The notes: generated from the letters alone by a model not told the origin. A stretch of 64,000 nucleotides of DNA from Phyto melanocephala (GCA_941918925.1 OW799234.1:132660895-132724894), one strand, 5' to 3'. Counted from the stretch's first letter, positions 36,105 through 48,664 are shown. Numbers and translations are program-made.

Positions 36105-37439
36105 GTACTCTTTAAAATTTCAAATATATTTTTATAATTCTCATTTTGATTATCATATTTTAGCTATAAGTATTAATGTTTACGACAATAATGCTGTAGC
36201 AGTTTAATTTACATTTCATGTTTTGCAACAACTTTTTTTTAGTTTTAGTTTTAATAAAACGTACCGCTGAATAAATGTCAAAGCGTAATTAGTGAAAATA
36301 CTATACTATGCAATGTTCAAACCAAGTTACGAATTCGTGAAACAAACGCATTTTTTTAATAAAAAAATCTCTTTTATTCTTGAAAAAATCTTGTTCTAAG
36401 CTTACGCCAAGTACGGCTTCGGGTTTAGATCACTTTAATAATTCTAAAAATAAATTTTTTTTCGGCTTAACTATTCCTAAAATTTAGGAATTTGTGCTTG
36501 ACATATTCACTCATAAATCAAGCATTTTGTACTTGGTTAAAGAAAATCCGTACTTACCGTACTACTTTTTTTAGCGGACAGGTATATTGTATTGTACACA
36601 GAGGAAGTGCCAGTATAAAATATTCTTTCTATTGTTTTGATTTCCAAAATACCAACACGATTAAATTTTATGTTCTTCGAATTGAAAAATGTCCTGGGCT
36701 TTTAGAGATTGTGTTGTATTGCCATTTTAGCTTACGATATGTGTGGATAGTGAATTTATTATTTGCGCAACTATTTCTAAACGAGTAATAAAGTTTTTCA
36801 TCCTTTTAATTTAAAGAACTTGTGCACGTGGGTTCGTATACGCATACAGAAAAATGAATAAAAGGTTGGGATGTATAATTAAGTTTGTTATTGTGTTCAA
36901 ATTATTGTTATTACTGTTAGTTGCAGTATGAGTGAATTTATTTTTAAAAATAATTTCCCTTTTTTTTAAACAACAGCCGCTGCTGGTATTTGAGTTTGTC
37001 GCCCAATTGGCGCCTTTAATTTTGTCATACGGCTAAGTGTTGTGTTCATTTCTTTGCTATGAACTTTAGGTTTGTTTAAAGATTGGCAACGTATGAAAGA
37101 AAAAGAAAAAATAAAAGGAATTTAGAAAAAAAATTAAATTTGAAGAGAAAGTTTAAAAAATGTATGCCAGAGTGACAGCTTAAATAAAACAAAATATTCA
37201 AGGTAGTATTAGACTTGAAGAAAAAAACATCAAAGACACAATATTAGCTCAGATCACTTTAAGGATTTATATGAAAATGTTTTATCTGTTAAAGGTAACA
37301 TGTGACAAAATCCCAAAGTTATATGAGAGCGTTAAGTGAATCATCATAGTATCGTAAAAGTGAGAATGGATTTAAGTAATTCGAGTAAGAACTACCCAAG
37401 GCACTGATCTTTTTAAAGACGAATAAAGACGATAGTTTA

Positions 37440-38190
37440 TATGACCGGAATAGGTTACACCAGCCGAAACAGGCGAATACTTGAGTGTACCTAATCAGAA
37501 TACTGATCACAGTCTGAGAATATGGCAATTACGAAAGGCATTAAATGGATGGAGGATACTACTAACGAAGCTCCGATTTGTATCTTTACGAAAAGTCAAT
37601 CAAGAGTCAGATAAACTCGCAAGCGACTTCTGAACGTTTAGAGATAATATGGATACCAAACCATCACGGCATACCCAGAAATGCAGAATCCGATAAATTA
37701 TCCAAAATGGGATAATTTTTGTAAAACGCTTGAAGTTTGGGCGATGTAGGAACACATCAGAAAATGACAAAATACTTGAGAAGTGGAAGGAGATTCTGAA
37801 TTTGAGCTGACCAACACTTAGGAGATAAACTAGTTTAATAACAGGTCATACGGAGTTGAGAACCCATCTAGCAAGCATGAGTTTGTCTAAGGAAAAGACG
37901 TGTAGAGCATGCGAGGAAGAGGATGAGACTTTGGAACATCACCTTAATCTTGCGTTTGGTCGTATTAAATGCTAAAACTTTAATGTGGACACTGTGCCAT
38001 ACTTGGAATACCTAAAAAATTCGAATTAGAAATCCCTATGAAATTACATTGAAACTGGGATTGTGGTTTTTTATATGAGTAATTTCGTCACTTTAAAGCG
38101 CTCAACATGCGAATTGGCATACGTCTATACTTGTCATAATGGGTTTGGGATTTTAGTTACCCTCTTTTCTAAGCTAACCTCATCTAGTTA
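37440..38190 (+). pseudogene. LINE 3' end with RNase H domain and shared tail (family T, copy 1)
   Basis: RNase H pieces in mixed frames: AITKGIKWMEDTTNEAPICI near 37520 and IIWIPNHHGIPRNAESDKLS near 37640. Then ITGHTELRTHLASMSLSKEK and TCRACEEEDETLEHH near 37840-37940. The non-coding tail 38097-38180 (GCGCTCAACATGCGAATTGG ... GGTTTGGGATTTTAGT) matches the tail of the copy at 49743 and of the SINE at 52432. Many stops; dead. Confidence 0.75.
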
Positions 38191-39393
38191 CAAAAAGCAC
38201 ATGGGCTGCCCAAACACAGTAACTAACAATTTTTTTTTTTTAATGGTTTAAAATAACTTATTTCTAAAAGATAAAAAAATTGAGTAAAAGCCAATTGACT
38301 TAAGGCCTTTTTGACTAACGTCACCAATGTAAATTGCAAAATTGTTATAATTTTTTTGAAATATAACAATTATGTTGGGTTGTTTAATTATATATTAAAG
38401 AATAAATTATTAAAATGAAATTCAATATCTTTACAAAGATCGTTTAAAGTATCAGTCCTTAACATAAGTGTTGTGGATTTGGAACACAAAAACCGTTTGT
38501 GTAATTTTGTCTCTCTTCTGTAAACTTTGCGTTATATTTAAATAAGTGGTTTTATTAAATGACTACAAACATGAAAATTCACTACTTGTTATACATTCTT
38601 TTTAAGGAAACAATTAACAATAGTTTTCCAATAAAGTTCAGATAAACTGTGCAATACAATAGTCATTTTCCTGTATCCGCTCTATTTTTCTTTTCTTTGC
38701 CCACCAAATTGCTTAATAAACTAAAACAATTTAGAAGATAAGTTTTCAAATTTCTTCACACCATTTTGAACTTGTTTGGTTATATTACTTAATGGCATTT
38801 TTATGAGATTCAGTTATTCTAACATATGTGGTAAACGCGCAAAGCTACAACAGTAGCAGTTTGAAGGTCCTAGTTGGACCTGGAAGTGTGTGTATGTACA
38901 AGTGTACGAAAAAAAATAAAACTTAACGAACTTTTTTAGTTTTAGTTTTGATCTTTTGCTTTTGGCGAGAATATAATATTGGGGATTGTGAAGAGAGAAC
39001 ATGTGCATTACAGTTTTTACGATTTTATCTGCACTAGTGTGTGGATTTACTTGAAGAAAGTCAATGTCATAGATTTGCAAAGCAGAATTTAAATAAAATA
39101 AAAAAATATTTGTTTTTGTAACAATCGTTAATAACATAAAGCGTAACATCAACCATAAAAACAACAGGACGGTCTATTTACATACAGACATACACTTGAC
39201 AATTGATAAAATATTTTAAAAAAATTTTAATTGTTAAATGTAATCATTCTTCATATAATAAATAATTTTTTTATTTTTAAAGTATTACATTTGAACTTTT
39301 AATTTTAATTTGTATTATATTTTTATATTAGGCTATAAGTTCTATGTGATAATGACAGAATATCTAGGAAAAGTTAGTCATCCGATACTAGCT

Positions 39394-39441
39394 GAGTGGA
39401 ATGCATTTTCGAAACCAGCTACGGTTTCATCATCAGCACTC
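39394..39441 (-). ncRNA. Candidate hammerhead-like self-cleaving RNA motif
   Basis: Read on the minus strand: GAGTG (stem I) - CTGATGA core - one extra T - GAAACC/GGTTTC (6-bp stem II with GTAGCT loop) - GAA core - palindromic AATGCATT (short stem III) - C - CACTC (stem I partner). All three helices and both core segments of a type I hammerhead are present, and the palindromic stem III resembles those in retroelement-borne hammerheads. The extra T after the core is a deviation that could weaken activity. A diverged relative lies at 60915-60952. Confidence 0.4.
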
Positions 39442-40467
39442 TTTTGATCAGAGCTACAAACGTTGTGTGTAAATATCAACTATTTAACTCAGTATTTATT
39501 GAAATTTGAAACATAGAATTATTTGTTCTAATTGATTTATGTATTTCATATAACATTGAGTTAGTACGAAATTTACCAACATCTGTTTTTCCTGTATTTT
39601 TTTAATTTATATTTCTTATTACTAACACATACATACAAGTATGAAAAATACAAAAAAAAAATTTTGTTCGATAACTTTATAAATTTGTTTTTAAGAGCTG
39701 TAAACAACACTGTAGCTGTATTTTATATGTGTTTTGTTATATTAAGTTAGAGAATTTTTAGCTAATACAGAAATACCGCCACATGATATATTTTATGTTT
39801 TACTAGCCGACCGATACTTGCTTCGCTACGTATCAAGTGAAATAAAAAAAAAATTTAATTGGAACATCAGATTCTAAAACTACGTTTTTACTTTTATCCT
39901 GTTTAGTTTTTACCCGTTTTATCTCCTTAAAACTCAAAATTTCCAAAAAGTACCAGACTCATATCCAATTATTTTTAACAGGCTCTTGGTCCTTTCTGAA
40001 TTTTTGTGATATCTTTATTAAGCCCGGAGATACTGTGTTACCGATTTTATACTTTTGTACCCGTAAACCGGTCGACGGATTTTGTGAAAACTTCACATAA
40101 ACCATCTACTAAATGGTCCGAACAAAGCCTAAACATTTGGTTCGGATGGGTGAGCCTTCAGTTATAAAATTATAAAGAAATGTGGCATTGATTTTTATAT
40201 ACATAGATGAATGGATTGAAACCTTTTTGTTTATGGTTAGTGTATCTGACAAATGAGAGGCTCTTACAAAACATTTCATTTTGTAGAGCTCTTTATTTGC
40301 TGTAACTAAATTACTTGTTAAATGTTGATCAGGCAAGTTGGAATTTCTTTAAACCAGTTTCATGTTAATAGATTTTATCAAAATGTACTTATTTTCTGTG
40401 TTCCAAATGGTGCAATCAATTTCGTTAACAACTTTAAATGCAAACCAGAGAACGGTTTGGTTTATTT

Positions 40468-40469
<2 letters not shown>

Positions 40470-40509
<40 letters not shown>

Positions 40510-40510
40510 T
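40470..40510. repeat. (ATA)n microsatellite
   Basis: About 13 uninterrupted AAT/ATA units. Confidence 0.95.
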
Positions 40511-40610
40511 AATAATATATTTTATATTATAATTCCATCCGTGCATTTATAAATGAAAGGCGTATTCAGCAAATTTTGATTATATTCTTCCCCATTAACT
40601 GGGCTGATAA

Positions 40611-41268
40611 CACTAGGTCACAAATAACAAACTTTTGTCTGTTATTTGTTTCTAGCATACTTTTTCTCATGGATTTGGACCTACTGAACACGAAAATGAA
40701 TTTTAAAAATTTTTCTGTCGATTGGTTTGCGAGATACAAATTTTTTAATTTTTTTTTTTTAATTTTTGGAGGTACACTTACTATTTTGAGCATATCTTTA
40801 GTCTTCTTTGACCTATTTTATCCTACTACTACTCAAATTAAAGACAATTGAGCCGTCTACAACTTATTCTCAGAAAATTTTCAAATCGGGTTAGTAGTTT
40901 TGATGTTGGCGGCTTAAAAAGGTTAAAAAACTGGGTTTTTTTAGTAAAAATGTGGCTGAAAAATTCATATAAAAATTCATATAAAATATAAAACGCGATG
41001 TTAACAGCGATTTTAATTTTTTTACGTATAGCTGACACTTTTCCAAAGAAAATAAGCCCTTACTTAACAAAATCTGATGACAAATGGCCGACTTATTATT
41101 TTTTTGGTAAACGACCGAAATTCCGCTATTTCACGATTTTTTGATTTTCATTATTTGCACAGCTTACCTACCCAACGCAAACGAATAAATACATTTGAAC
41201 TTAATTTAAAATAAACAAATTAGTCTTCGTATATTATTTTTTAATTTATTTACAGCACTACATGCTCA
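40611..41268 (+). repeat. Left long terminal inverted repeat of the CACTA-ended element
   Basis: About 658 bp, running from CACTAGG to CACTACATGCTCA. It is the near-identical reverse complement of 43205-43858. The most obvious difference is in the outer 40 bp, where the left copy has an insertion-like change. Confidence 0.92.
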
Positions 41269-41373
41269 ATGTATCGCACAATTAGCTAAACTAACGAAAT
41301 TAAACTAACTAATTAAATTAAGCAAATCAACGCACAAAAAAAATGAGTAAAAACAAAGATATAAGTGTACATT

Positions 41374-43106
41374 TTATGCCATGTGGAAAAACTGCTGACT
41401 TCTTCTTTGTTTTTTGTATTCGCTGCAATCGGTCTCACGTATTAGGGTCCAAATATAGTCACCCATCATAGCCGTGTCATAGATGCCCTGATAGCGTCGT
41501 TCCATAGCCTTCAATTCCTGATGAAAGCGCTCGCCGTGTTCGTCGCTCACGTCTCCTAAATTCTCAGGGAAAAAATCCAAATGAGAATGCAGAAAGTGTA
41601 TTTTAAGTGACATGTGCACTCCCATGGCTTCATAGTTATTTACCAGATCCTCAACTATGTCCTTATAATTCGGGCTTTTGTTGTTTCCTTAAAAGTTTTC
41701 CACAACAAGCCTGAAGGAATTCCATGCTGCGGCTTCGATGGGTGATAACAGCTTTGGGAATTTTTCATCTTTCCAAATTTTTTTTGATCTCGGTTCCTGC
41801 GAAGACTCCTTCTTTAATTTTTGCCAGCGAAAGGTAAGGGAAAATTGACCGTAAATAGGCAAAAGCTTCACCTTCTTTGTCTAATTTTTTGGCAAAATTT
41901 TTAATCAAACCCAATTTTATGTGCAGCGGCGGAAGTATTATATTTTCACGGTTCTCTATTAGTGGTTTGCGCTGAACATTCGCTTCTCCAACTACAGGTT
42001 TCGTTCGTACCGGCCATTTTTTTTTTATATAATGCTGATCATCAGCGCGGCTATTCCAAAGGCACAGAAAACAGCAATGTCGCGTATAGCCTCCTTGGAG
42101 TCCACACAGAATGGCCACAACTTTAAGGTCGGCGCATATTTTCCAATTGTATTTCCTATACTCTATGCATTTCAGCAAAATGTCCATAGTTTCATAGTTC
42201 TCCTTTGAATGAACCGCATGAGCAATAGGAACAGATGGCTTTTCATTCCCATTATGTAAGAGAACTGCCTTCAAGCTCTCTTTGTTGCTGTCAATAAACA
42301 ACCTCCATTCGTTGGGGTTGTGAATTTGGTGAAGCTCTTGGAACAAGCCTGAAATGTCGCTGCAAAAACATATTTGGTCTTTCTTTGTATAAAATTTTGC
42401 ATACTCCTTGTGACGGTTTCTGTACGCTGTTACTTTCACTTCTGAAGCCGCAAATCCACACTGTATCATCCGAGACGCAAAAAGTTCGGCTTTCTCCTTA
42501 GTGAGACCAAAATCGCGCACCCAATCGTTTAGTTCGGCCTGTGACAGTAATTTTCGCTTTGCACCCGGCTCAAATTCGCTTGCATTTGACTCGGACTCTT
42601 CTTCTGACGATTCTGCTTTTTGAAGAGATGCACCAGGGCACACTGGATATGGCACATCATGCGAATGTGGTACTGGAAGCGCAAACGATCCCACTTGAGC
42701 GTAGTTCCATTTAAAAAATCTTCCTACCCCACTGTTTGTGGTGAGGCAAAAATAACAGTCTGTGGAATGGCATAGCGGCTTTTTCCACATCATTGGTGTA
42801 TCGAATTTCATATGGCGGCTAAAATTAAAATAAATTACTATATTCGCTATGTATAATGTGTTTAAATAAAAATTCTTACCTTCCGCCAGCTGCCCAGTTG
42901 GTTAAGATTATATAGCAAAGATCACACAGCGACTTAGGTGTCCATGGTTCTGTGATATTTGGTGAAATACCAAAATAATTCAAATAGTGCAATTGTACTG
43001 CTGGAGTAAACTTGTGTGCGTGATTTTTTTTTATAAACTGGCCACAAACATTGCAGAAATTGTCTGGATCGTTCAAACACTCGAACACACGTAGTCTTTT
43101 ACTCAT
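41374..43106 (-). pseudogene. Broken transposase-like gene of an unassigned family (SDEHGERFHQ family)
   Basis: Two exons on the minus strand: 43106-42880 and 42818-41374, joined by a 61-bp GT-AG intron in consistent phase, for about 556 residues. Exon 1 is cysteine-rich, with CxxC at residues 18-21 and 61-64. Exon 2 starts with another CxxC (DCYFCLT), an acidic linker rich in SEEESE, a long alpha/beta region (DLKVVAILCGLQGGYTRHCC), and ends with the striking block HFLHSHLDFFPENLGDVSDE. I recall homologous proteins as repetitive uncharacterised ORFs in insects and hydrozoans, but I cannot name a Pfam domain. Two lesions are visible: an A-run of 8 instead of 7 near 41775-41782 shifts the frame, and a TAA at 41689-41691 interrupts it. 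The conserved Asp/Glu/His residues near the C-terminus could be part of a nuclease site; that is inference. Confidence 0.8.
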
Positions 43107-43204
43107 TGTCTTCCTTGCGTTTTCTAAATATTAACTTCTTTACACTTTCACAGACAGTTTTGAAATGCAATTGATAACCGTGTCTCCTTATGTTTAAATA
43201 TGTA

Positions 43205-43858
43205 TGAGCATGTAGTGCTGTAAATAAATTAAAAAATAATATAAGAAGACTAATTTGTTTATTTTAAATTAAGTTCAAATGTATTTATTCGTTTGCGTTG
43301 GTTAGGTAAGCTGTGCAAATAATGAAAATCAAAAAATCGTGAAATAGCGGAATTTCGGTCGTTTACCAAAAAAATAATAAGTCGGCCATTTGTCATCAGA
43401 TTTTGTTAAGTAAGGGCTTATTTTCTTTGGAAAAGTGTCAGCTATACGTAAAAAAATTAAAATCGCTGTTAACATCGCGTTTTATATTTTATATGAATTT
43501 TTATATGAATTTTTCAGCCACATTTTTACTAAAAAAACCCAGTTTTTTAACTTTTTTAAACATCAAAACTTTAACATCAAAACTACTAACCCGATTTGAA
43601 AATTTTCTGAGAATAAGTTGTAGACGGCTCAATTGTCTTTAATTTGAGTAGTAGTAGGATAAAATAGGTCAAAGAAGACTAAAGATATGCTCAAAATAGT
43701 AAGTGTACCTCCAAAAATTAAAAAAAAAAATTAAAAAATTTGTATCTCGCAAACCAATCGACAGAAAAATTTTTAAAATTCATTTTCGTGTTCAGTAGGT
43801 CCAAATCTATGAGAAAAAGTATGCTAGAACCAAATAACAAAATGGCTGTTGCCTAGTG
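43205..43858 (-). repeat. Right long terminal inverted repeat of the CACTA-ended element
   Basis: About 654 bp, mirror of the left arm, ending CCTAGTG before the TAA duplication. Apparent open frames in both arms are mirror images of one another and are not treated as genes. Confidence 0.92.
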
Positions 43859-44341
43859 TAATTTCACCGGTATTAATTCGCCTTGAATCATACATTGCAA
43901 GAGTAAACAAACAGTTTTAAAAGCAGCAATATTGGAATGAATGATTTTTATGCCGATTGAATAAGTTTCTGTACATGCCTTAAGTTGTAAGATACAAAAC
44001 TTTAACTTGTTATATTTTTTTGGTGCTTCTTTAGAAAAAAATCTGAAGTGTAATTACGAAATCTAAAAACAATTAGTTACAGAAATATTAACATTTTCAG
44101 AAATTACGCAGGTCGACAAGCATGTTTGTGTTTACAAATTTTACTTACATTTTTCAAAGAATGTTAAACGAATGGTGTAAATGTTTTTATTATTTTCATA
44201 TGGCATCATGTTAAATATTTCATTGCTAAAACACTAACTGATTAACATTATCTTGTTAACATCTGTATTCCACCACACAAATATATTTTAATCTAGTAGC
44301 CCTATACACCTTTACGAAGTCGAAAAAATAATATAAAAAAG

Positions 44342-44448
44342 CAGGGTGGGCCAAAAGTCACTGGCTTAAGTTTTCTTTGGATTTTTTTATTAAAATTTAT
44401 TATTTTTAACAAAAAATTTTAATTTTAAGTGACTTTAGGCCACACTGT
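44342..44448. repeat. Mariner-like foldback (solo end pair)
   Basis: CAGGGTGGGCCAAAAGTCACT is mirrored by AGTGACTTTAGGCCACACTG, enclosing about 60 bp of AT-rich sequence. The ends recall Tc1/mariner termini without any coding part. Confidence 0.55.
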
Positions 44449-44884
44449 ATATGAACCTTTTTACTTCAAGTCATATTGTTTTGTACATATTTGTTTAATT
44501 TTTTAACAATATTTAAGCACATTTCTGCCTTTTTTATTTAGTTCTTTTATCCTTGCAAATCAATATTCGTTTAGATCTATCGTTGACTCTACTCTAAACT
44601 GTAACGGCAACAAAACAAATCTCAATTTTATTCTGTTCTACAAAAAAAAATGTCCACACAACTTAAAAACATACTATGTATATCATTCCTAACAAAGTAA
44701 TAAAAAAATGTAAAATTTCAGCTCTTACTAATGCTATTACGTAGATTTAATATATCAAATATAGTTGCACTTCCCCAAATGAACTAAAATGACAAGAAAG
44801 AAATATGTACATCAATTTCAAAGTTACAAAACACACCGAATAATGTGCATGCATTTTCTACTGCATTTATTTGAATAGACATAA

Positions 44885-45404
44885 TACCCTGTTCAGACAG
44901 ATATTTTTAATTGTTTCAATTTAGTGTTGATTGAGCAATTAAAATAAGTGTTCAGACATACTCAATTTATCTTACTCAATTAGCATTTGATAGCTGTAAA
45001 ATACGATGTATTTATACCAAATCAAATAATGCCTTCTTTTCAGTGTTTTTCCTGTTGATAAAATATATTTACAATTATATTTATACATATATATACTTAT
45101 ATGTATGTATTTGAATTTATTTAAACATTTTTTTTAAATTTTCTTCAAACATTTTCCATTTTCTTAATTTAAATTTTTTGTATATTTATTTGTTTGACAT
45201 TAGAAATACCACCTACAGAATTTTCTTCTCACTGAACATACTTCTCAAGAGTTGTATTTCGAGTTTTAGACAATAAGTGAAACAATTAAGTATATATTGC
45301 TCAATTTAAAAATAATTTTTAGTATGGTAAATTGAGCTCAATAAAGGCCTTTAATTGCGATAATATTATAAATTGACAATTAAGGCGCCTGTGTGAAAAT
45401 AGTA
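44885..45404. mobile_element. TAA-flanked MITE, copy 1
   Basis: Begins TACCCTGTTCAGACAG and ends GTGTGAAAATAGTA, flanked by TAA at 44882-44884 and 45405-45407. Internal mirrored segments are TGAGCAATTAAAATAAGTG and GAGCTCAATAAAGGCC. Matched along its length by the copy at 55415. TAA duplications suggest a Harbinger-type MITE. Confidence 0.75.
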
Positions 45405-45544
45405 TAAGTATGTACATCTCTTTGTGCGTGTGAGGAAAATATTGAAAAAAATAAAAGACATATTATTTGTAGCATTTTACGCAAATCTTTTATTAAAATA
45501 AAAGATTGTGTACATCTGCAGGTATATTCCTTTCCAGTGGTACA

Positions 45545-45650
45545 TTGTTTATAAAAATCGGTTGTGCATATAATGAGAGCGTAAATTGCGTAACAAATAA
45601 TCGACTTGCCTATTAGTATACAGGATAAGGTTTTGTCGTAACATATAAGA
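45545..45650. repeat. Dispersed repeat with CGACTTGCCTATTAGTATA motif (three copies)
   Basis: Shares TTTATAAAAATCG, GCGTAAATTGCGTA and ATCGACTTGCCTATTA with 19575-19655 (same direction). A shorter inverted relative lies at 53925-54000 (AACAAGTCGATTTCC ... ACGCAATTTACTCTCAC). Family not recognised. Confidence 0.55.
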
Positions 45651-46042
45651 GCAACAAACATCTGGGTACATATTAAGGTAGTACCACAATTTTAACATAA
45701 AATCTATACAAACTACCGACATTTGTTTATGTCTTATTTATAAAACTTAAATATTTTCACAACAAATCATTTGTATGTGATAGTTTTTCTTATTTATTCT
45801 TCTTTCGCTAACTTCAAATCGTTTTAACTAATCATGCTGAAATATGTTTAGTGTTACAGTTTGATAAACTTAATTAATTTTTTTGTATGTATCCAAATAT
45901 GAATGTTTATAATGTTTTTAAAAATATTTTGTAAGAATAAGAGTATTAATAATTCTTCTTCTTTTTGAATATTTACTAACAGAAAATTATTTTTTTTCGA
46001 TTTTTGTTAGCAGTGCTGACTTTCTAAATAATTTCTAAATAA

Positions 46043-46333
46043 TTAAAATACCAAATTATAAGCCGTAATCTCAGAAATTATTTCTACGAAGAACTCACAA
46101 ATCGGTTTGAAACCAGCTGCTTCGGTGTTTTTCCTAAAATTTACATTCTGAAATCGATATTTTTCCGTGTCTATACAACCGATAGAACCAATATGGAAAT
46201 GAAAGGGCTTAAAAATTAAAATATAGTTAGCTTTGAAAAGAAAAATATCCAAGATGACGTCCTAGACTAAATGGCAAATATCGGTGAAGGGTATTATCAG
46301 ATTCAACACGGCCGAATAGAGCTTACTTATTAC
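46043..46333 (+). mobile_element. 3' half of a Helentron-like repeat
   Basis: Shares CCGTAATCTCAGAAATTATT and CTCACAAATCGG with 28270-28340. It ends with GAAGGGTATTATCAGATTC, a degraded hairpin (ACACGGCCGAAT) and GAGCTTACTTATT. Confidence 0.6.
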
Positions 46334-47154
46334 TTCTCCCTTCCTTGATTTTACCTTTTTAGGCAGATCGTAAGAAGAAGTCATGATTTTTACTACGAGC
46401 AATTTATTAACTGTAAAATAGACATCTACGTAAAAAAATTATGCCTTCTAAAGCTCTTGGAGCAGATACGCACAGAAGCGCATTTTAGTAATAAAATTTT
46501 TGGTGGGATATATATGTTAATATCTGAAATATCAATAGTTGAAAAAGTTGGAATAATAAATAAGATGGAAAAAACTGTGTTGCTGGTTACACTTAAGTTG
46601 TATTTTATATATAACTTGTCATACATAGTTTCGTTTATTTCTATTTTTAAGACGATTTATAACTTATAAAGGGTCAACATTGCCATTGAAAATTTGTACC
46701 ATCGGATGGAGAAATGATAATAGCTTCCTAAATAATTACTGTTTTATTAAAAATCAACATCAGCCATTAAAATTTAACCACCGTTTACTTTCAAATACGT
46801 GGACTTATATAAATATGAGTGTTCCAGAGCAACCGTGAATCGTTAGTTGTCCATCAAAATCGAGCGATTTAATTAGAAGTCACAAAATCAACAAACTATG
46901 ACTATGAATATAAGTGATATCACACTCCATAAATAAATACAGGGGTCTTTAAAATAAAAAAACAAAAATCATACACAGTTATTTCGTTCCTTATTGGTAA
47001 ACCCTACATATAAGTATTTCACACAAGCAAAGCAATTTTTGTTTCAGTTTGCCTTTTGGCTGACAATCAACATATATCAAACACTAACTTACTAAAAGAC
47101 CCACTAACTGCCACAGTTAGTTTTAGTTGTCAATTGCAGTTGTATATATTGTTA

Positions 47155-47382
47155 GTCACAAGTGAAAAGGCCCTAACTCAAATAATTGTAACTTTACAGG
47201 AGAAGGTAAAAACATAACAAAAACTGTTTTATCAGAATTCAACTTTTTTTTGCCATATTGATGGTAAAACTGTTATTTTTTATACTATTGCAATACATTT
47301 TTGGTTTAAAGTGTAATTGTGTAAAATGTATGAAAAACTCAAATCCCTAAAATAAGCAAGATAACCCCTTTCTACTTGCGAC
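47155..47382 (+). mobile_element. CACAAGTAGAAAGG-ended MITE, copy 1
   Basis: Left GTCACAAGTGAAAAGGCCCT and mirrored right CCCCTTTCTACTTGCGAC enclose about 190 bp. An internal segment ACTTTACAGGAGAAGGTAAA is shared with the copy at 51152 in the opposite direction. Confidence 0.7.
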
Positions 47383-48664
47383 AATCGATATGTAAGCACA
47401 AGTTCTTGAAGATTGTAGAAAAATTTTTATAAAAGTAGCTTGTTAAATAATTTCTTCGTTTAACTTACTCGTGTGTCTCTAGAACTTTTGTCTTATTTTA
47501 CCAAAACTTTATTTAATTTTGTATGTTTATGTGTGCATACATACATACATATGTATGTTTTGCTGCAAATAGCTTGAGTTTTTGCTTTCTATATAAAACA
47601 GGTGTTGTGATTGGAATTTTAGAATAAATTTTTTAATATCGTTTTCTTTATACTTACATAAATATTTAAAGGCATAATATAATTATGCAAATATTTTTAC
47701 TTAAAATTTTGTTTGTGTGTGTGTGTGTGTTTTTTCTTAGATATTTGAATGCTCTTAAGGATATTCTTAAGAAAATTTTAAAACTTTATGACGCTGTCAG
47801 TTTATATCAATTATAAATAAAAAATAATAATTTTTGATATGTGAAATGTAAATTGTTTTTCTTCTTTTTTTAATAAAAAAAATTGTGTAAAAACATATTT
47901 GTTATTTTTTAATTTATTGACTTGGACATAATTGCTAAAAAAAAACAACATTTTAGAACATGTTTTCTGTCAAAGTAAATTCGTAAACTATAAAGGGAAA
48001 AGTGCTTATAATCAGTTTATTTTGATACAATTTGATTCAAAAATGATATTTATTTGTGAATTCCATGATAAAGGAAAAAAGAGATAACGAATATAAATAA
48101 AATTAGTACTTTTGAGAATGAATTTTTAATTATGAAAATAGACATCAAACTTCTCATCTTTGCACAAATAACTAAAATCAAGGCAAATTCAACAACTTTT
48201 GACATTATGCTTCCCGACCGACTATAGCGCCGAGACTACCTTGTGAATATACCCTGGAAATTTTTATACATAATGGAAGATAATTATTTAAGCTCCAAAC
48301 GCAAGATAATTTATGTTAAAAAATATACGCTCGTATGCAAAAAAAAACTTAATACAGCTTAACAAGCCATTGCTAAGCAAAAATCCTTAATCATTCTACT
48401 CAGTGTTTCGATTTACAACTAAAAACAATTGTATTTTATAAAAATATATAAAAGTTGGCAGACTTAAATAAGATATTATTACACATGGGATAGTTATTAT
48501 TACCCAAGACATTTTAATCTAAAGGTTGCAGCTTCATTCTTGTCTGAGATAAAGAACTATTAAACTACTAAACTTATACATTTCGGCCTCTTTGTTCATC
48601 AGTGCTTTAAAAGTTATCGATTTGTATCCATTCCTGCACTGATGCCCGCAACATAACATTTCTT

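Larger units (their letters stand above)
38191..40607. other. Intron sequence with the hammerhead-like motif and a short dispersed motif
   Basis: Around 39804-39830 the stretch CTAGCCGACCGATACTTGCT followed by TCGCTACG resembles a widely dispersed arthropod repeat start, but it could not be delimited. The hammerhead-like motif lies at 39394-39441. Nothing else recognised. Confidence 0.4.
40611..43858. mobile_element. 3.25-kb DNA transposon with about 650-bp terminal inverted repeats beginning CACTA
   Basis: Two long inverted repeats (40611-41268 and 43205-43858) bracket a single minus-strand gene. The outermost bases are CACTAGG at the left and CCTAGTG at the right, flanked by a direct TAA on both sides (40608-40610 and 43859-43861). 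CACTA termini with a 3-bp duplication are the hallmark of the CACTA/EnSpm (CMC) superfamily. However, inverted repeats of this length and this gene family are not something I can match to a named family. The two repeats have diverged by scattered substitutions and a small indel near the tip, and the gene is broken, so this copy is probably dead. Confidence 0.85.

Noticed and set aside
36492..36788. 98-residue open frame
   Set aside because: No domain or conserved motif; chance frame in intron DNA.
38814..39164. 116-residue open frame on the minus strand
   Set aside because: No similarity to any family I know and no flanking splice or element structure.
40576..40851. Mirror-image open frames in the long inverted repeats (also 40838-41038 and 43403-43642)
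   Set aside because: They lie in the terminal repeats, occur in both arms and contain no domain; they reflect TIR composition.
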